NCBI GenBank assembly: GCA_947567425.1
Contig: CANOLV010000022.1
Location: 1 to 45,864 of the forward strand
Reading direction: 5' to 3'
From: an uncultured Porphyromonadaceae bacterium
Lineage (GTDB): Bacteria; Bacteroidota; Bacteroidia; Bacteroidales; Muribaculaceae
Length of the DNA: 45,864 bases
Below are positions 16,420 through 23,779 of this stretch, in pieces (position 1 is the stretch's first letter; each line of letters begins with the position of its first letter). Under the pieces are notes generated by a model. That model worked only from the letters and a program-made list of their open reading frames with translations. It was not told the DNA's origin and made no database searches. The translations under genes and the position numbers were made by a program.

Positions 16420-16639
16420 CCGGATAAACAACAAAGATACATCGCACGACCGTCTCGAACTGCGATCGAAAAAAGTGCGCGACCTGCTTGAGGATATACC
16501 ATCTCCCGCCGTGCGCTACGGCACCCTTGTCATAGCAGCCGTATTCCTGATTGCCGTCGTTGCTATGGCATGCATGCGTTGTTCCGGCAACGAATCGACA
16601 AGCTTATTGGAGTACGTACTGTCGGGGATCATGCCTTAG
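16409..16639 (+). CDS. Short HlyD-like N-terminal anchor protein (truncated adaptor?)
   Basis: A 76-residue single-pass membrane protein. The segment LELRSKKVRDLLEDIPSPAVRYG followed by a hydrophobic helix (~residues 42-58) resembles the cytoplasmic start and membrane anchor of HlyD-family adaptors that accompany PCAT exporters in Bacteroidota. The periplasmic biotinyl-lipoyl and coiled-coil parts are missing, and the protein stops about 18 residues after the membrane. No ATG is available upstream of the membrane helix. The TTG at 16409, overlapping the transporter by 11 bases, is the best start. It may be a degraded adaptor gene or a reduced accessory subunit kept by the exporter. Similarity is judged by eye only. 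Confidence 0.55.
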   Translation: METDRINNKDTSHDRLELRSKKVRDLLEDIPSPAVRYGTLVIAAVFLIAVVAMACMRCSGNESTSLLEYVLSGIMP

Positions 16640-16647
16640 CCCGGAGG

Positions 16648-16659
16648 GGTGATTTCACC
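16648..16659 (+). terminator. Weak hairpin at the end of the RiPP cluster
   Basis: GGTGA-TT-TCACC forms a short stem 8 bases after the last cluster gene, followed by AAATTTT. It is too small to be sure of and is given only as the best candidate for the cluster's 3' end. Confidence 0.25.
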
Positions 16660-16722
16660 AAATTTTGCACTGGTTGCACATATTTTTTGAGTGTCCGTTA
16701 TGGCAAATCGCCATTTCTTTGC

Positions 16723-16730
16723 TATCTTTG
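16723..16730 (+). promoter_or_regulatory. fba: -7 element of the aldolase promoter
   Basis: TATCTTTG is a textbook TAnnTTTG element. A long leader of about 70 bases follows before the ATG at 16805. Confidence 0.65.
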
Positions 16731-16804
16731 CACCTAATTAGGCTCCAAGGCAGAGCCAAAGAGTAAAAGGATCTTATTTTATTTACTTAAAATACTAAAA
16801 TTCA

Positions 16805-17800
16805 ATGGTAAGTTACAAAGAACTCGGCTTGGTCAACACCCGCGATATGTTCGCCAAAGCCATCAAGGGCGGTTACGCTGTCCCCGCGTTCAACTTCAAC
16901 AACATGGAACAGCTTCAGGCCATCATCAAGGCCGCTGCTGAAGATAAGTCACCGGTAATCCTTCAGGTGTCCAAGGGTGCCCGCAACTACGCTAACTCCA
17001 TCCTCCTCCGCTTCATGGCACAGGGTGCTGTAGAATATGCAAAGAGCCTCGGATGGGAAAATCCCCAGATCGTGCTTCACCTCGACCATGGCGACAGCTT
17101 CGAACTCTGCAAGGACTGCATCGACAACGGTTTCTCTTCAGTGATGATCGACGGATCACACCTCCCCTACGAAGAAAACGTAGCCCTTACCAAGAAAGTC
17201 GTTGACTACGCACATCAGTATGACGTGACTGTAGAAGGCGAACTCGGTGTGCTCGCAGGCGTAGAGGACGAAGTATCTTCCGACCACCACACCTACACCG
17301 ACCCCGAAGAAGTGATCGACTTCGCCACCCGCACAGGTTGCGACAGCCTCGCCATCTCAATCGGCACATCGCACGGTGCTTACAAGTTCACTCCCGAACA
17401 GTGCACCCGCAACGCCGAAGGCAAGCTCGTTCCCCCGCCGTTGGCATTCGACGTGCTTGACGCCGTTATGGAGAAGCTCCCCGGATTCCCCATCGTGCTC
17501 CACGGATCATCTTCAGTTCCCCAGGAATATGTCGACATCATCAACGAATACGGAGGCAAACTCCCCGACGCTATCGGTATTCCCGAAGAACAGCTCCGCA
17601 AGGCCGCCAAGAGCGCAGTATGCAAGATCAACATCGACTCCGACAGCCGTCTGGCAATGACTGCCGCCGTGCGCAAGGTGCTCGCCGAGAAGCCTGCCGA
17701 ATTTGACCCCCGCAAGTACCTCGGTCCGGCCCGCGACGAAATGGAGAAGCTCTACAAGCACAAAATCGAAAACGTACTCGGAAGCAACGGCAAGGCATAA
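16805..17800 (+). CDS. fba: Class II fructose-1,6-bisphosphate aldolase
   Basis: Zinc-dependent aldolase of glycolysis and gluconeogenesis, splitting fructose 1,6-bisphosphate into glyceraldehyde 3-phosphate and dihydroxyacetone phosphate. The 331-residue chain is full length. VPAFNFNNMEQLQAII near the N-terminus, the metal-binding LHLDHGDSFELCKD, SVMIDGSHLPYEENV, and the downstream metal/phosphate loops YKFTPEQ and VLHGSSSVPQEY identify the class II family. Codon use is strongly biased (AAC, GAC, AAG, CTC), unlike the preceding peptide cluster, as expected of a highly expressed core gene. It is monocistronic, with its own promoter and two hairpins downstream. Confidence 0.95.
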   Translation: MVSYKELGLVNTRDMFAKAIKGGYAVPAFNFNNMEQLQAIIKAAAEDKSPVILQVSKGARNYANSILLRFMAQGAVEYAKSLGWENPQIVLHLDHGDSFELCKDCIDNGFSSVMIDGSHLPYEENVALTKKVVDYAHQYDVTVEGELGVLAGVEDEVSSDHHTYTDPEEVIDFATRTGCDSLAISIGTSHGAYKFTPEQCTRNAEGKLVPPPLAFDVLDAVMEKLPGFPIVLHGSSSVPQEYVDIINEYGGKLPDAIGIPEEQLRKAAKSAVCKINIDSDSRLAMTAAVRKVLAEKPAEFDPRKYLGPARDEMEKLYKHKIENVLGSNGKA

Positions 17801-17832
17801 GCCGCCGGCAGCTCATCACAGTATGACATGAC

Positions 17833-17861
17833 AAGTGCGGCACCCCGCGCGGTACGCACTT
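17833..17861 (+). terminator. First hairpin downstream of fba
   Basis: A perfect 7-bp stem (AAGTGCG 17833-17839, CGCACTT 17855-17861) around a GC-rich 15-base loop. It lies in tandem just before the hairpin at 17870. Confidence 0.5.
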
Positions 17862-17869
17862 CAGATATG

Positions 17870-17907
17870 AAGCGCCGCAGACTCTTAAATCGGGTCCGCG
17901 GCGCTTT
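17870..17907 (+). terminator. Second hairpin downstream of fba
   Basis: A perfect 9-bp GC-rich stem (AAGCGCCGC 17870-17878, GCGGCGCTT 17898-17906) followed by TCTATATT. It is probably the transcription end of fba. The rest of the 316-base gap (17801-18116) holds only the next promoter; I see no gene in it. Confidence 0.65.
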
Positions 17908-18037
17908 CTATATTCAGGACTACAATCTATAATATCTGTCAATGACGCCACGGCATGTCACAGCAAGTCGTGATGAAGAATCCACTTTTACGCCACTTTT
18001 TAGCCTCGCATTCGACAAAAAGTTGAAAAATAAACAT

Positions 18038-18045
18038 TAACTTTG
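18038..18045 (+). promoter_or_regulatory. Probable -7 element upstream of the small secreted protein gene
   Basis: TAACTTTG matches TAnnTTTG and is about 71 bases before the ATG at 18117. Confidence 0.5.
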
Positions 18046-18116
18046 CGAATAGAAAAATATCACATTTTTCTGCAAACCATATTCATTTATACATTTCTGT
18101 CAATATATAGTCTAAA

Positions 18117-18539
18117 ATGGGTCACAATATATTAAAGCATTACATTTATGCCGCGGCAATAGTGACATCTTTGGTGCAGAACGCCTATGCTCTCGACCAT
18201 CCGGGAATAACGGCCGACACTGTACTCCATTCAGGAGAATGGAAAAGCGTGGCCGACGACTATTCGCGGCTTGAGAAGGATGCACTTCGCCAGTTCATCT
18301 CACTCCCGGCAGAAAAGCGCGACGCATACCGACAGCTCATACTGTTCCCGGTCCAGGCCATGTACGACATGTACCACTCACAGGCCATGAACGTCGCCCT
18401 TTCATCCGACGGCATACACACCCTGACCCTCACGCCGATCGAATCGGGAACCGTATTTGAAAAAGTAATCATAGATTTCGGAGGCTATAAGCCGTCATAT
18501 CTTTTCGGGAAAGAGTCGAAAGTCAAACGCGGACTTTGA
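18117..18539 (+). CDS. Small secreted protein resembling remnants of a GH115 glycosidase
   Basis: A 140-residue protein with a signal-peptide-like N-terminus (hydrophobic stretch ending near NAYALDH). The middle, LPAEKRDAYRQLILFPVQAM, resembles the segment between catalytic and C-terminal regions of GH115 alpha-glucuronidases. The end, FEKVIIDFGGYKPSYLFGKES, resembles the very C-terminus of those roughly 900-residue enzymes. The catalytic domain is absent. The most economical reading is a gene that lost most of a GH115 by internal deletion but keeps an intact frame, a signal peptide and a promoter. An independently evolved small periplasmic protein cannot be excluded. No enzymatic activity is expected. 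The resemblance is from memory of the family and needs an alignment. Confidence 0.5.
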   Translation: MGHNILKHYIYAAAIVTSLVQNAYALDHPGITADTVLHSGEWKSVADDYSRLEKDALRQFISLPAEKRDAYRQLILFPVQAMYDMYHSQAMNVALSSDGIHTLTLTPIESGTVFEKVIIDFGGYKPSYLFGKESKVKRGL

Positions 18540-18612
18540 CCGATAAAACTTTTTTCCATAAGAAGTGTTAATAATTTAAATTTTATTGTTCCACTTCTAA
18601 TTACTGATTAAA

Positions 18613-18984
18613 ATGATTAAAGCAATGATTATCGCCGGTTGTGGCGGATTTATCGGGACATGCGGACGTTTTCTCATCGGCAAATGGGCCGGAGGTATGT
18701 ATCACGGAGCATTTCCCATGGGTACATTCTTAGTGAACATCATCGGATGTTTCATCATCGGACTGTTCTTCGGACTCCTTGAGAGGGCCCACGTTATGAC
18801 ACCGGGCGAAAACGTCTTGCTTATCACAGGTTTCTGCGGAGGCTTCACTACATTCTCGTCATTTGCCGACGACATGTGGGTACTCGGCTCCAAGGGCGAC
18901 TGGGTGACATTCGCACTTTATTTAGGATTGAGCGTCGTACTCGGAGTACTTCTCGTATGGGGCGGACGCGCACTTATCCGTTAG
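18613..18984 (+). CDS. crcB: CrcB/Fluc fluoride ion channel
   Basis: A small inner-membrane channel (123 residues, four hydrophobic helices) that exports fluoride as a dual-topology dimer. Family signatures are GGFIGTCGRFLIGKW near the N-terminus, GTFLVNIIGCFIIG in helix 2, and GFCGGFTTFSSF in helix 3, which contains the conserved Phe/Ser lining and break motif. The single-gene arrangement implies a homodimer. I looked for a fluoride riboswitch in the 73 bases upstream and did not see its conserved GATGG/GGCTGATGGC-like segments. Confidence 0.93.
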   Translation: MIKAMIIAGCGGFIGTCGRFLIGKWAGGMYHGAFPMGTFLVNIIGCFIIGLFFGLLERAHVMTPGENVLLITGFCGGFTTFSSFADDMWVLGSKGDWVTFALYLGLSVVLGVLLVWGGRALIR

Positions 18985-19021
18985 ACATATTTTAATAAAC
19001 TACAATTATCTATCATCTATC

Positions 19022-21319
19022 ATGCAGAAAGTTACTAAAGAAATGGCTCTCGACTACCACCGCGAGGGCAAACCGGGAAAGATTGAAGTGGTACCCACCG
19101 TACCCTACTCTTCACAGCAGGATCTGGCGCTCGCCTATTCACCGGGCGTGGCATATCCGTGCAAAGAGATCGAACAGAATCCCAAAGACGCCTACGAATA
19201 CACAAACAAAGGTAACCTCGTGGCCGTGATCAGTAACGGAACTGCAGTGTTAGGTCTTGGAGACATCGGAGCACTGGCCGGCAAACCTGTCATGGAAGGC
19301 AAGGCATTGCTGTTCAAGATATTTGCCGGTCTTGACTGCTTCGACATCGAAGTCAACGAGAAAGATCCCAAGAAATTCATAGACATCGTAAAGGCCCTCG
19401 CTCCGACATTCGGAGGCATTAACCTCGAAGACATCAAAGCCCCGGAATGTTTTGAGATCGAACAGCGCCTCAAGGAAGAATGCCCCATACCCGTGATGCA
19501 CGACGACCAGCACGGAACCGCCATCATATCCGCCGCCGGACTGCTCAATGCACTGGAGATACAGGGTAAGAACATCGGCGACGTACGCCTGGTGGTGAAC
19601 GGCGCAGGCGCAGCGGCCGTAAGCTGTACACGCCTGTACATGGCTCTCGGCGTCAGACGCGAAAACATTGTCATGTGCGACTCGAAGGGGGTCATCAACA
19701 CACATCGCGAAGGGCTAAACTCACAGAAACTCGAATTTGCTACCGACCGCGACATCTCGACCCTCGAAGAGGCCATGAAGGATGCCGACGTATTTCTCGG
19801 TCTGTCGGTCAAAGATGTAGTGACCCCGGAAATGCTCAAATCGATGGCACCGAAACCCATCGTATTTGCTCTCGCCAACCCCGATCCCGAGATAGCCTAC
19901 GACCTCGCCATGGAGTCGCGCGACGACCTCATATTCGCCACAGGACGCTCCGACTATCCCAACCAGATCAACAACGTGCTTGGATTTCCCTACATATTCC
20001 GTGGTGCTCTCGACTGCGGAGCCACAAGCATCAACGAGACGATGAAGCTCGCCGCCGTCAAGGCCATAGCCGACCTCGCCAAGGAACCCGTGCCATCCGT
20101 TGTCAATTCAGCCTACGGCATGACAAATCTCAGATTCGGACGTGACTATATACTCCCCAAGCCCCTTGATCCGCGACTGATCACTTCGGTGGCTCCGGCC
20201 GTGGCACGCGGTGCCATGGAGTCAGGGGTGACCACACGGCCCATCGACGACTGGGAAGCCTACAACGACAAGCTCCGCCAGCTCATGGGGCACGATGCCA
20301 AAATGATGAAGCGACTCACACAGACCGCCCAGCAAAACCCGAAACGTGTGGTGTTCAGCGAAGCAAACACCGACAATATGCTCCGCGCCGCCGCCAACGC
20401 ATACCAGGACGGAGTCTGCATACCGATCCTGCTCGGCAACGAGGAGATGATATCCAAACGCGCCGAACGCCTCAGCATCGACATCACAGGAATGGAGATA
20501 GTCAATCTGCGCCACGACCGTGAATCGGACCGCAGGGCCGACTACGCAATGAAACTTGCCCGCAAGCTCCAGCGCGACGGCATGACATATACAGAAGCCC
20601 TCGAACTAATGTTTGACCGAAACTACTTCGGCATGATGATGGTCGAGAACGGCGACGCCGACGCCATGCTTGCCGGCACATACTCCGGATCGCACAAACC
20701 GCTTGACATAGCCAGCAAAGTTGTCGGCATACGTCCGTCGTTCAATCACTTCGCCGCGATGCACATACTCAACACCAAACGCGGCATCTACTTCATAGCC
20801 GACACGATGATAAATCATTCGCCCGACGAGGACACGCTATATGACGTAGCCCGTCTGGCACGCTATTCGGTCGAATATTTCGCCCATGATCCGGTGATGG
20901 CCATGGTGTCGTATTCCAACTTCGGAGCCAACGACGATGCAGAGCCCAAGATGGTTCACCGCGTGGTAGAACGCCTGCACAAGGCATTCCCCGACATGCC
21001 GGTCGACGGCGAAATGCAGGTACACTACGCCATCAACAAGGACGTGCGCGACGAGAATTTCCCGTTCACACGTCTGAAAGGACGCGACGTCAACACCCTC
21101 ATATTCCCGAACCTCACAGCATCAAACACCGTTTATAAGATGATGCTGTCCATGGGTCTGGCCGAAGCCGTAGGACCCATTCAGATGGGTCTCAACAAGC
21201 CTGTCCACTTCATCAATGTGGATTCGCCGGTAAGAGACATACAGAATCTCGCCACGATAGCCGTGGTCGACGCGGCCGTGCTTGAAAAAGTCGGCAACGC
21301 CCACGATTCCAAGTATTAA
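19022..21319 (+). CDS. maeB: NADP-dependent malic enzyme with phosphotransacetylase-like C-terminal domain
   Basis: Oxidative decarboxylation of malate to pyruvate, giving NADPH. The 765 residues are the usual length for the MaeB hybrid type. The malic domain lies at ~15-160 (LALAYSPGVAYPCKEI, MHDDQHGTAIISAAG), the NAD(P)-binding domain at ~165-410 (VVNGAGAAAVSCTRLY), and a phosphate acetyltransferase-like domain at ~430-760 (RVVFSEANTDNMLRAA, HILNTKRGIYFIADTMIN). In characterised MaeB proteins the last domain is regulatory, sensing acetyl-CoA, rather than catalytic; this is family knowledge. The gene stands alone, 37 bases after crcB. Confidence 0.95.
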   Translation: MQKVTKEMALDYHREGKPGKIEVVPTVPYSSQQDLALAYSPGVAYPCKEIEQNPKDAYEYTNKGNLVAVISNGTAVLGLGDIGALAGKPVMEGKALLFKIFAGLDCFDIEVNEKDPKKFIDIVKALAPTFGGINLEDIKAPECFEIEQRLKEECPIPVMHDDQHGTAIISAAGLLNALEIQGKNIGDVRLVVNGAGAAAVSCTRLYMALGVRRENIVMCDSKGVINTHREGLNSQKLEFATDRDISTLEEAMKDADVFLGLSVKDVVTPEMLKSMAPKPIVFALANPDPEIAYDLAMESRDDLIFATGRSDYPNQINNVLGFPYIFRGALDCGATSINETMKLAAVKAIADLAKEPVPSVVNSAYGMTNLRFGRDYILPKPLDPRLITSVAPAVARGAMESGVTTRPIDDWEAYNDKLRQLMGHDAKMMKRLTQTAQQNPKRVVFSEANTDNMLRAAANAYQDGVCIPILLGNEEMISKRAERLSIDITGMEIVNLRHDRESDRRADYAMKLARKLQRDGMTYTEALELMFDRNYFGMMMVENGDADAMLAGTYSGSHKPLDIASKVVGIRPSFNHFAAMHILNTKRGIYFIADTMINHSPDEDTLYDVARLARYSVEYFAHDPVMAMVSYSNFGANDDAEPKMVHRVVERLHKAFPDMPVDGEMQVHYAINKDVRDENFPFTRLKGRDVNTLIFPNLTASNTVYKMMLSMGLAEAVGPIQMGLNKPVHFINVDSPVRDIQNLATIAVVDAAVLEKVGNAHDSKY

Positions 21320-21357
21320 CAATGTGCCTCAACGGCACACTCTAACACCTTACAATT

Positions 21358-22278
21358 ATGCGACTAAACGGACGACGCGAAAGCTCCAATGTCGAGGATC
21401 GACGCGGACAGCGAGGTGGCCGTCTACCGGGCGGACTCGGTTCGCTCAGCGGTCTTGGCGGACTCGGAGGACTCAAAAAGGGAGGACTCAGCATCGGAGT
21501 CATAATAGTGATAGCCATAGCTACGCTCATATTCGGCGGCGACGTCACCTCAATATTCGGTGGCGGCGGACTGCCGCTGCTCAACGACGGGGCCTCCACC
21601 GAGACCAGTTACACCCCTACCGCCGAGGACGAAGAACTCGCCAAATTCTCCCGCCAGATACTGGCTTCGACAGAAGATGTCTGGACCCGACAGTTCGAAA
21701 AGATGGGCAAGACTTACCGCGCCCCCACTCTCGTGCTGTTCACCGGAGCGGTCGAGAGCGCATGCGGACAGGCCACATCGGCCGTAGGACCGTTCTACTG
21801 TTCAGGCGATGAAAAGCTGTACATAGACCTCGACTTCTTCCGGACCATGAAGCAGAACCTCGGAGCCGACGGCGACTTTGCATACGCCTACGTGATAGCC
21901 CATGAAGTGGGCCACCACGTACAGCATCTGCTCGGAATCCTCGATGCAGGCCATTCGCAGATGTCGCAGCAGAGCAAAACCGACGCCAACAAGACAAGCG
22001 TCAGGATGGAGCTGCAGGCCGACTTTCTTGCTGGAGTATGGGGGTATTACGAAAACCAGCTGTTCAACTCCCTTGACGACGGAGATATCGAGGAAGCTAT
22101 AAACGCGGCCTCAAAAATCGGCGACGACATACTCCAACAGCAAGGACAAGGCTACGTGGTGCCAGACGCTTTCACCCACGGACGCGCCGACCAGCGCATG
22201 AAATGGCTGAAACGAGGTCTTTCCACCGGCGATATGAGCCTGGGCGACACCTTTTCACCCCGATACGAGCAACTATAG
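21358..22278 (+). CDS. YpfJ-type neutral zinc metallopeptidase
   Basis: A 306-residue protein of the putative neutral zinc metallopeptidase family (Pfam Zn_peptidase). The N-terminus starts MRLNGRRESSNVEDRRGQR, the usual signature, then a Gly-rich stretch and a membrane segment (~residues 41-60). The catalytic HExxH is at 182-186 (HEVGHHVQH), with a downstream ELQADFLAGVW motif providing the likely third ligand. C-terminal GRADQRMKWLKRGL is also typical. The bulk of the protein should face the periplasm. The physiological substrate of this family is unknown. It is separated from maeB by 38 bases and ends at a hairpin. Confidence 0.9.
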   Translation: MRLNGRRESSNVEDRRGQRGGRLPGGLGSLSGLGGLGGLKKGGLSIGVIIVIAIATLIFGGDVTSIFGGGGLPLLNDGASTETSYTPTAEDEELAKFSRQILASTEDVWTRQFEKMGKTYRAPTLVLFTGAVESACGQATSAVGPFYCSGDEKLYIDLDFFRTMKQNLGADGDFAYAYVIAHEVGHHVQHLLGILDAGHSQMSQQSKTDANKTSVRMELQADFLAGVWGYYENQLFNSLDDGDIEEAINAASKIGDDILQQQGQGYVVPDAFTHGRADQRMKWLKRGLSTGDMSLGDTFSPRYEQL

Positions 22279-22293
22279 CAATATAGTCCTATT

Positions 22294-22334
22294 AATTGGT
22301 CAAAAAGCCGAATTAATTGGTTTTTTGACCAATT
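22294..22334 (+). terminator. Terminator after the zinc peptidase
   Basis: A perfect 13-bp inverted repeat (AATTGGTCAAAAA at 22294-22306, its complement at 22322-22334) with a 15-base loop, followed by TTATCTATTTT. ATTAATTGG also occurs as a direct repeat at 22291 and 22312. Confidence 0.65.
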
Positions 22335-22398
22335 TTATCTATTTTCGCTTAAACCACTGATCTGCTTAGGCATCTTATCATAATAAAAACTATCGATT

Positions 22399-23568
22399 AT
22401 GAACAGATTTATTCGTCTTGTAGCTCTGGCTACCACTTGTCTGGCTCTGGCAGTGCCGCAGTTGGAAGCCCAGCACACAAACACCAACCGAGGAAGAGGC
22501 GGAGGGAACTCTCGTTCTACCACGACCCAGCAGCAACGTCAATCGGGAAATCGAAATACGCCATCGCGCACCAACGGCAATTCAGGAAGAAATCCTTCAC
22601 GGGCAAACGGCAATTCTGGCGCAGGCAATTATCGTCCCGGAAACAACGGCAATAAAAACAACGGTCAGGCCACAAGACCTACCGGAGGAAATCATGGCTC
22701 AACCGGCAATTACCGCCCGGGCGGAACAACCAACAACGGCAGTAACGGAAACAACCACGGAACTAAACCCGGAGGCAACAACAACTACCGCCCGGGAGGA
22801 ACAACCAACAACGGCGGTAACGGAAACAACCACGGAACTAAACCCGGAGGCAACAACAACTACCGCCCGGGAGGAACAACCAACAACGGCGATAACGGAA
22901 ACAACCATGGAACTAAACCCGGAGGCAACAACAACTACCGCCCGGGCGACAACGGTCATCGTCCGGGAAACGGAGGTGGCAACCACGGCGTAAATCCCGG
23001 ACACCGTCCCGGCCATCCGGGTCACGGAGGCAACGGACTACGCCCCGGCGGACACCGTCCGCCCACTATGGCACCCCCCGTCCGTCCTCACCGCCCGATC
23101 ATGCATCATCCTTGGCATCGTCCCGTGCCGCCGCCATCATGGCGCCCACGTCCACATGCACCGATATTGTCAGGAATACTCGGAATCACTTTCGGAACAG
23201 CCATCGGCATATCCATCGATATGCTCCTGAACTCAGGCTACATTATCGACGGATACGGAGCTAACACCGTATATCTGCGTGACGTGAGAGAAGCCAACTA
23301 TATGTGGCCCGACGCAACATTCTACTACGGCGCCAACGGCGGACTGTCACGTTCGGAATTCCTGTACTCAACGCCATACCCCGACACTATGCGCTACAAC
23401 AACCTCTACAACGCATTTGTCAGGACATACGGAGCACCGATGAACGTAGTCAACGGAGCCGCCACCTGGTTCGCTCCAAACCGAGGCTACATCACTCTGC
23501 AGTACAACCAGCAGCAATCGTTAGGCGGACAGCTGCGCTTCTTCACCACACTGACATTCGGACTCTGA
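22399..23568 (+). CDS. Secreted Gly/Asn-rich repeat protein with conserved C-terminal domain
   Basis: Function not recognised. The 389-residue product has a signal peptide (to about residue 25, ending LEAQ), then a low-complexity region rich in Gly, Asn, Arg and Thr. This includes three tandem 25-residue copies of YRPGGTTNNGxNGNNHGTKPGGNNN at residues 105-179, and a Pro/His/Arg-rich stretch to ~250. The C-terminal ~130 residues are different: a hydrophobic glycine-patterned segment (ILSGILGITFGTAIGISIDML) and an apparently folded domain with many aromatic residues. It is probably periplasmic or cell-surface exposed, with a flexible basic spacer that could touch glycans or peptidoglycan; this is inference. 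It is monocistronic between hairpins. Confidence 0.75.
   Translation: MNRFIRLVALATTCLALAVPQLEAQHTNTNRGRGGGNSRSTTTQQQRQSGNRNTPSRTNGNSGRNPSRANGNSGAGNYRPGNNGNKNNGQATRPTGGNHGSTGNYRPGGTTNNGSNGNNHGTKPGGNNNYRPGGTTNNGGNGNNHGTKPGGNNNYRPGGTTNNGDNGNNHGTKPGGNNNYRPGDNGHRPGNGGGNHGVNPGHRPGHPGHGGNGLRPGGHRPPTMAPPVRPHRPIMHHPWHRPVPPPSWRPRPHAPILSGILGITFGTAIGISIDMLLNSGYIIDGYGANTVYLRDVREANYMWPDATFYYGANGGLSRSEFLYSTPYPDTMRYNNLYNAFVRTYGAPMNVVNGAATWFAPNRGYITLQYNQQQSLGGQLRFFTTLTFGL
22711..22935 (+). repeat. Three tandem 75-bp repeats inside the Gly/Asn-rich gene
   Basis: Units at 22711-22785, 22786-22860 and 22861-22935 are in frame and nearly identical at the DNA level. They differ mainly at the AGT/GGT/GAT codon (Ser, Gly, Asp) and a few silent positions. 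Such repeats can change in number by slippage or recombination. Confidence 0.95.
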
Positions 23569-23589
23569 CACTTCACACAGATCCATCCA

Positions 23590-23623
23590 CAGCCCCGGCA
23601 GCCGACCATCACTGCCGGGGCTG
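23590..23623 (+). terminator. GC-rich hairpin after the repeat protein gene
   Basis: A perfect 12-bp stem (CAGCCCCGGCAG at 23590-23601, CTGCCGGGGCTG at 23612-23623) with a 10-base loop lies 21 bases after the stop. A clear T run is lacking, but position and strength suggest a terminator. Confidence 0.65.
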
Positions 23624-23734
23624 CATATATGCACAAACACCATATTTTGACTTCCACTTTTAGAAACTGTTTAAATTGGAAGTATCGGACACAAAATAGC
23701 GAAATATGAAAAACACCATTCAAATTCGATTTGC

Positions 23735-23742
23735 TAATTTTG
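23735..23742 (+). promoter_or_regulatory. Probable -7 element for the phosphoesterase operon
   Basis: TAATTTTG matches TAnnTTTG, 37 bases upstream of the ATG at 23780. Confidence 0.55.
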
Positions 23743-23779
23743 CATATAAATATTCAATACACAGCAACGACACCACGCA

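Noticed and set aside
18540-18612. Fluoride riboswitch upstream of crcB
   Set aside because: The 73-base leader is AT-rich and lacks the conserved segments of the crcB motif.
22711-22935. Possible CRISPR array or satellite DNA
   Set aside because: The units are contiguous, in frame, without unique spacers, and encode a coherent repeat protein.
22694-23025. Overlapping plus- and minus-strand frames in the repeat region (Thr/Glu-rich or Val/Ser-rich)
   Set aside because: Low-complexity DNA keeps several frames open; only the frame starting at 22399 has a signal peptide and a non-repetitive conserved end.
23304-23663. A 119-codon frame across the end of the repeat protein gene and the hairpin at 23590
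   Set aside because: It runs through the terminator hairpin and has no domain or start context.
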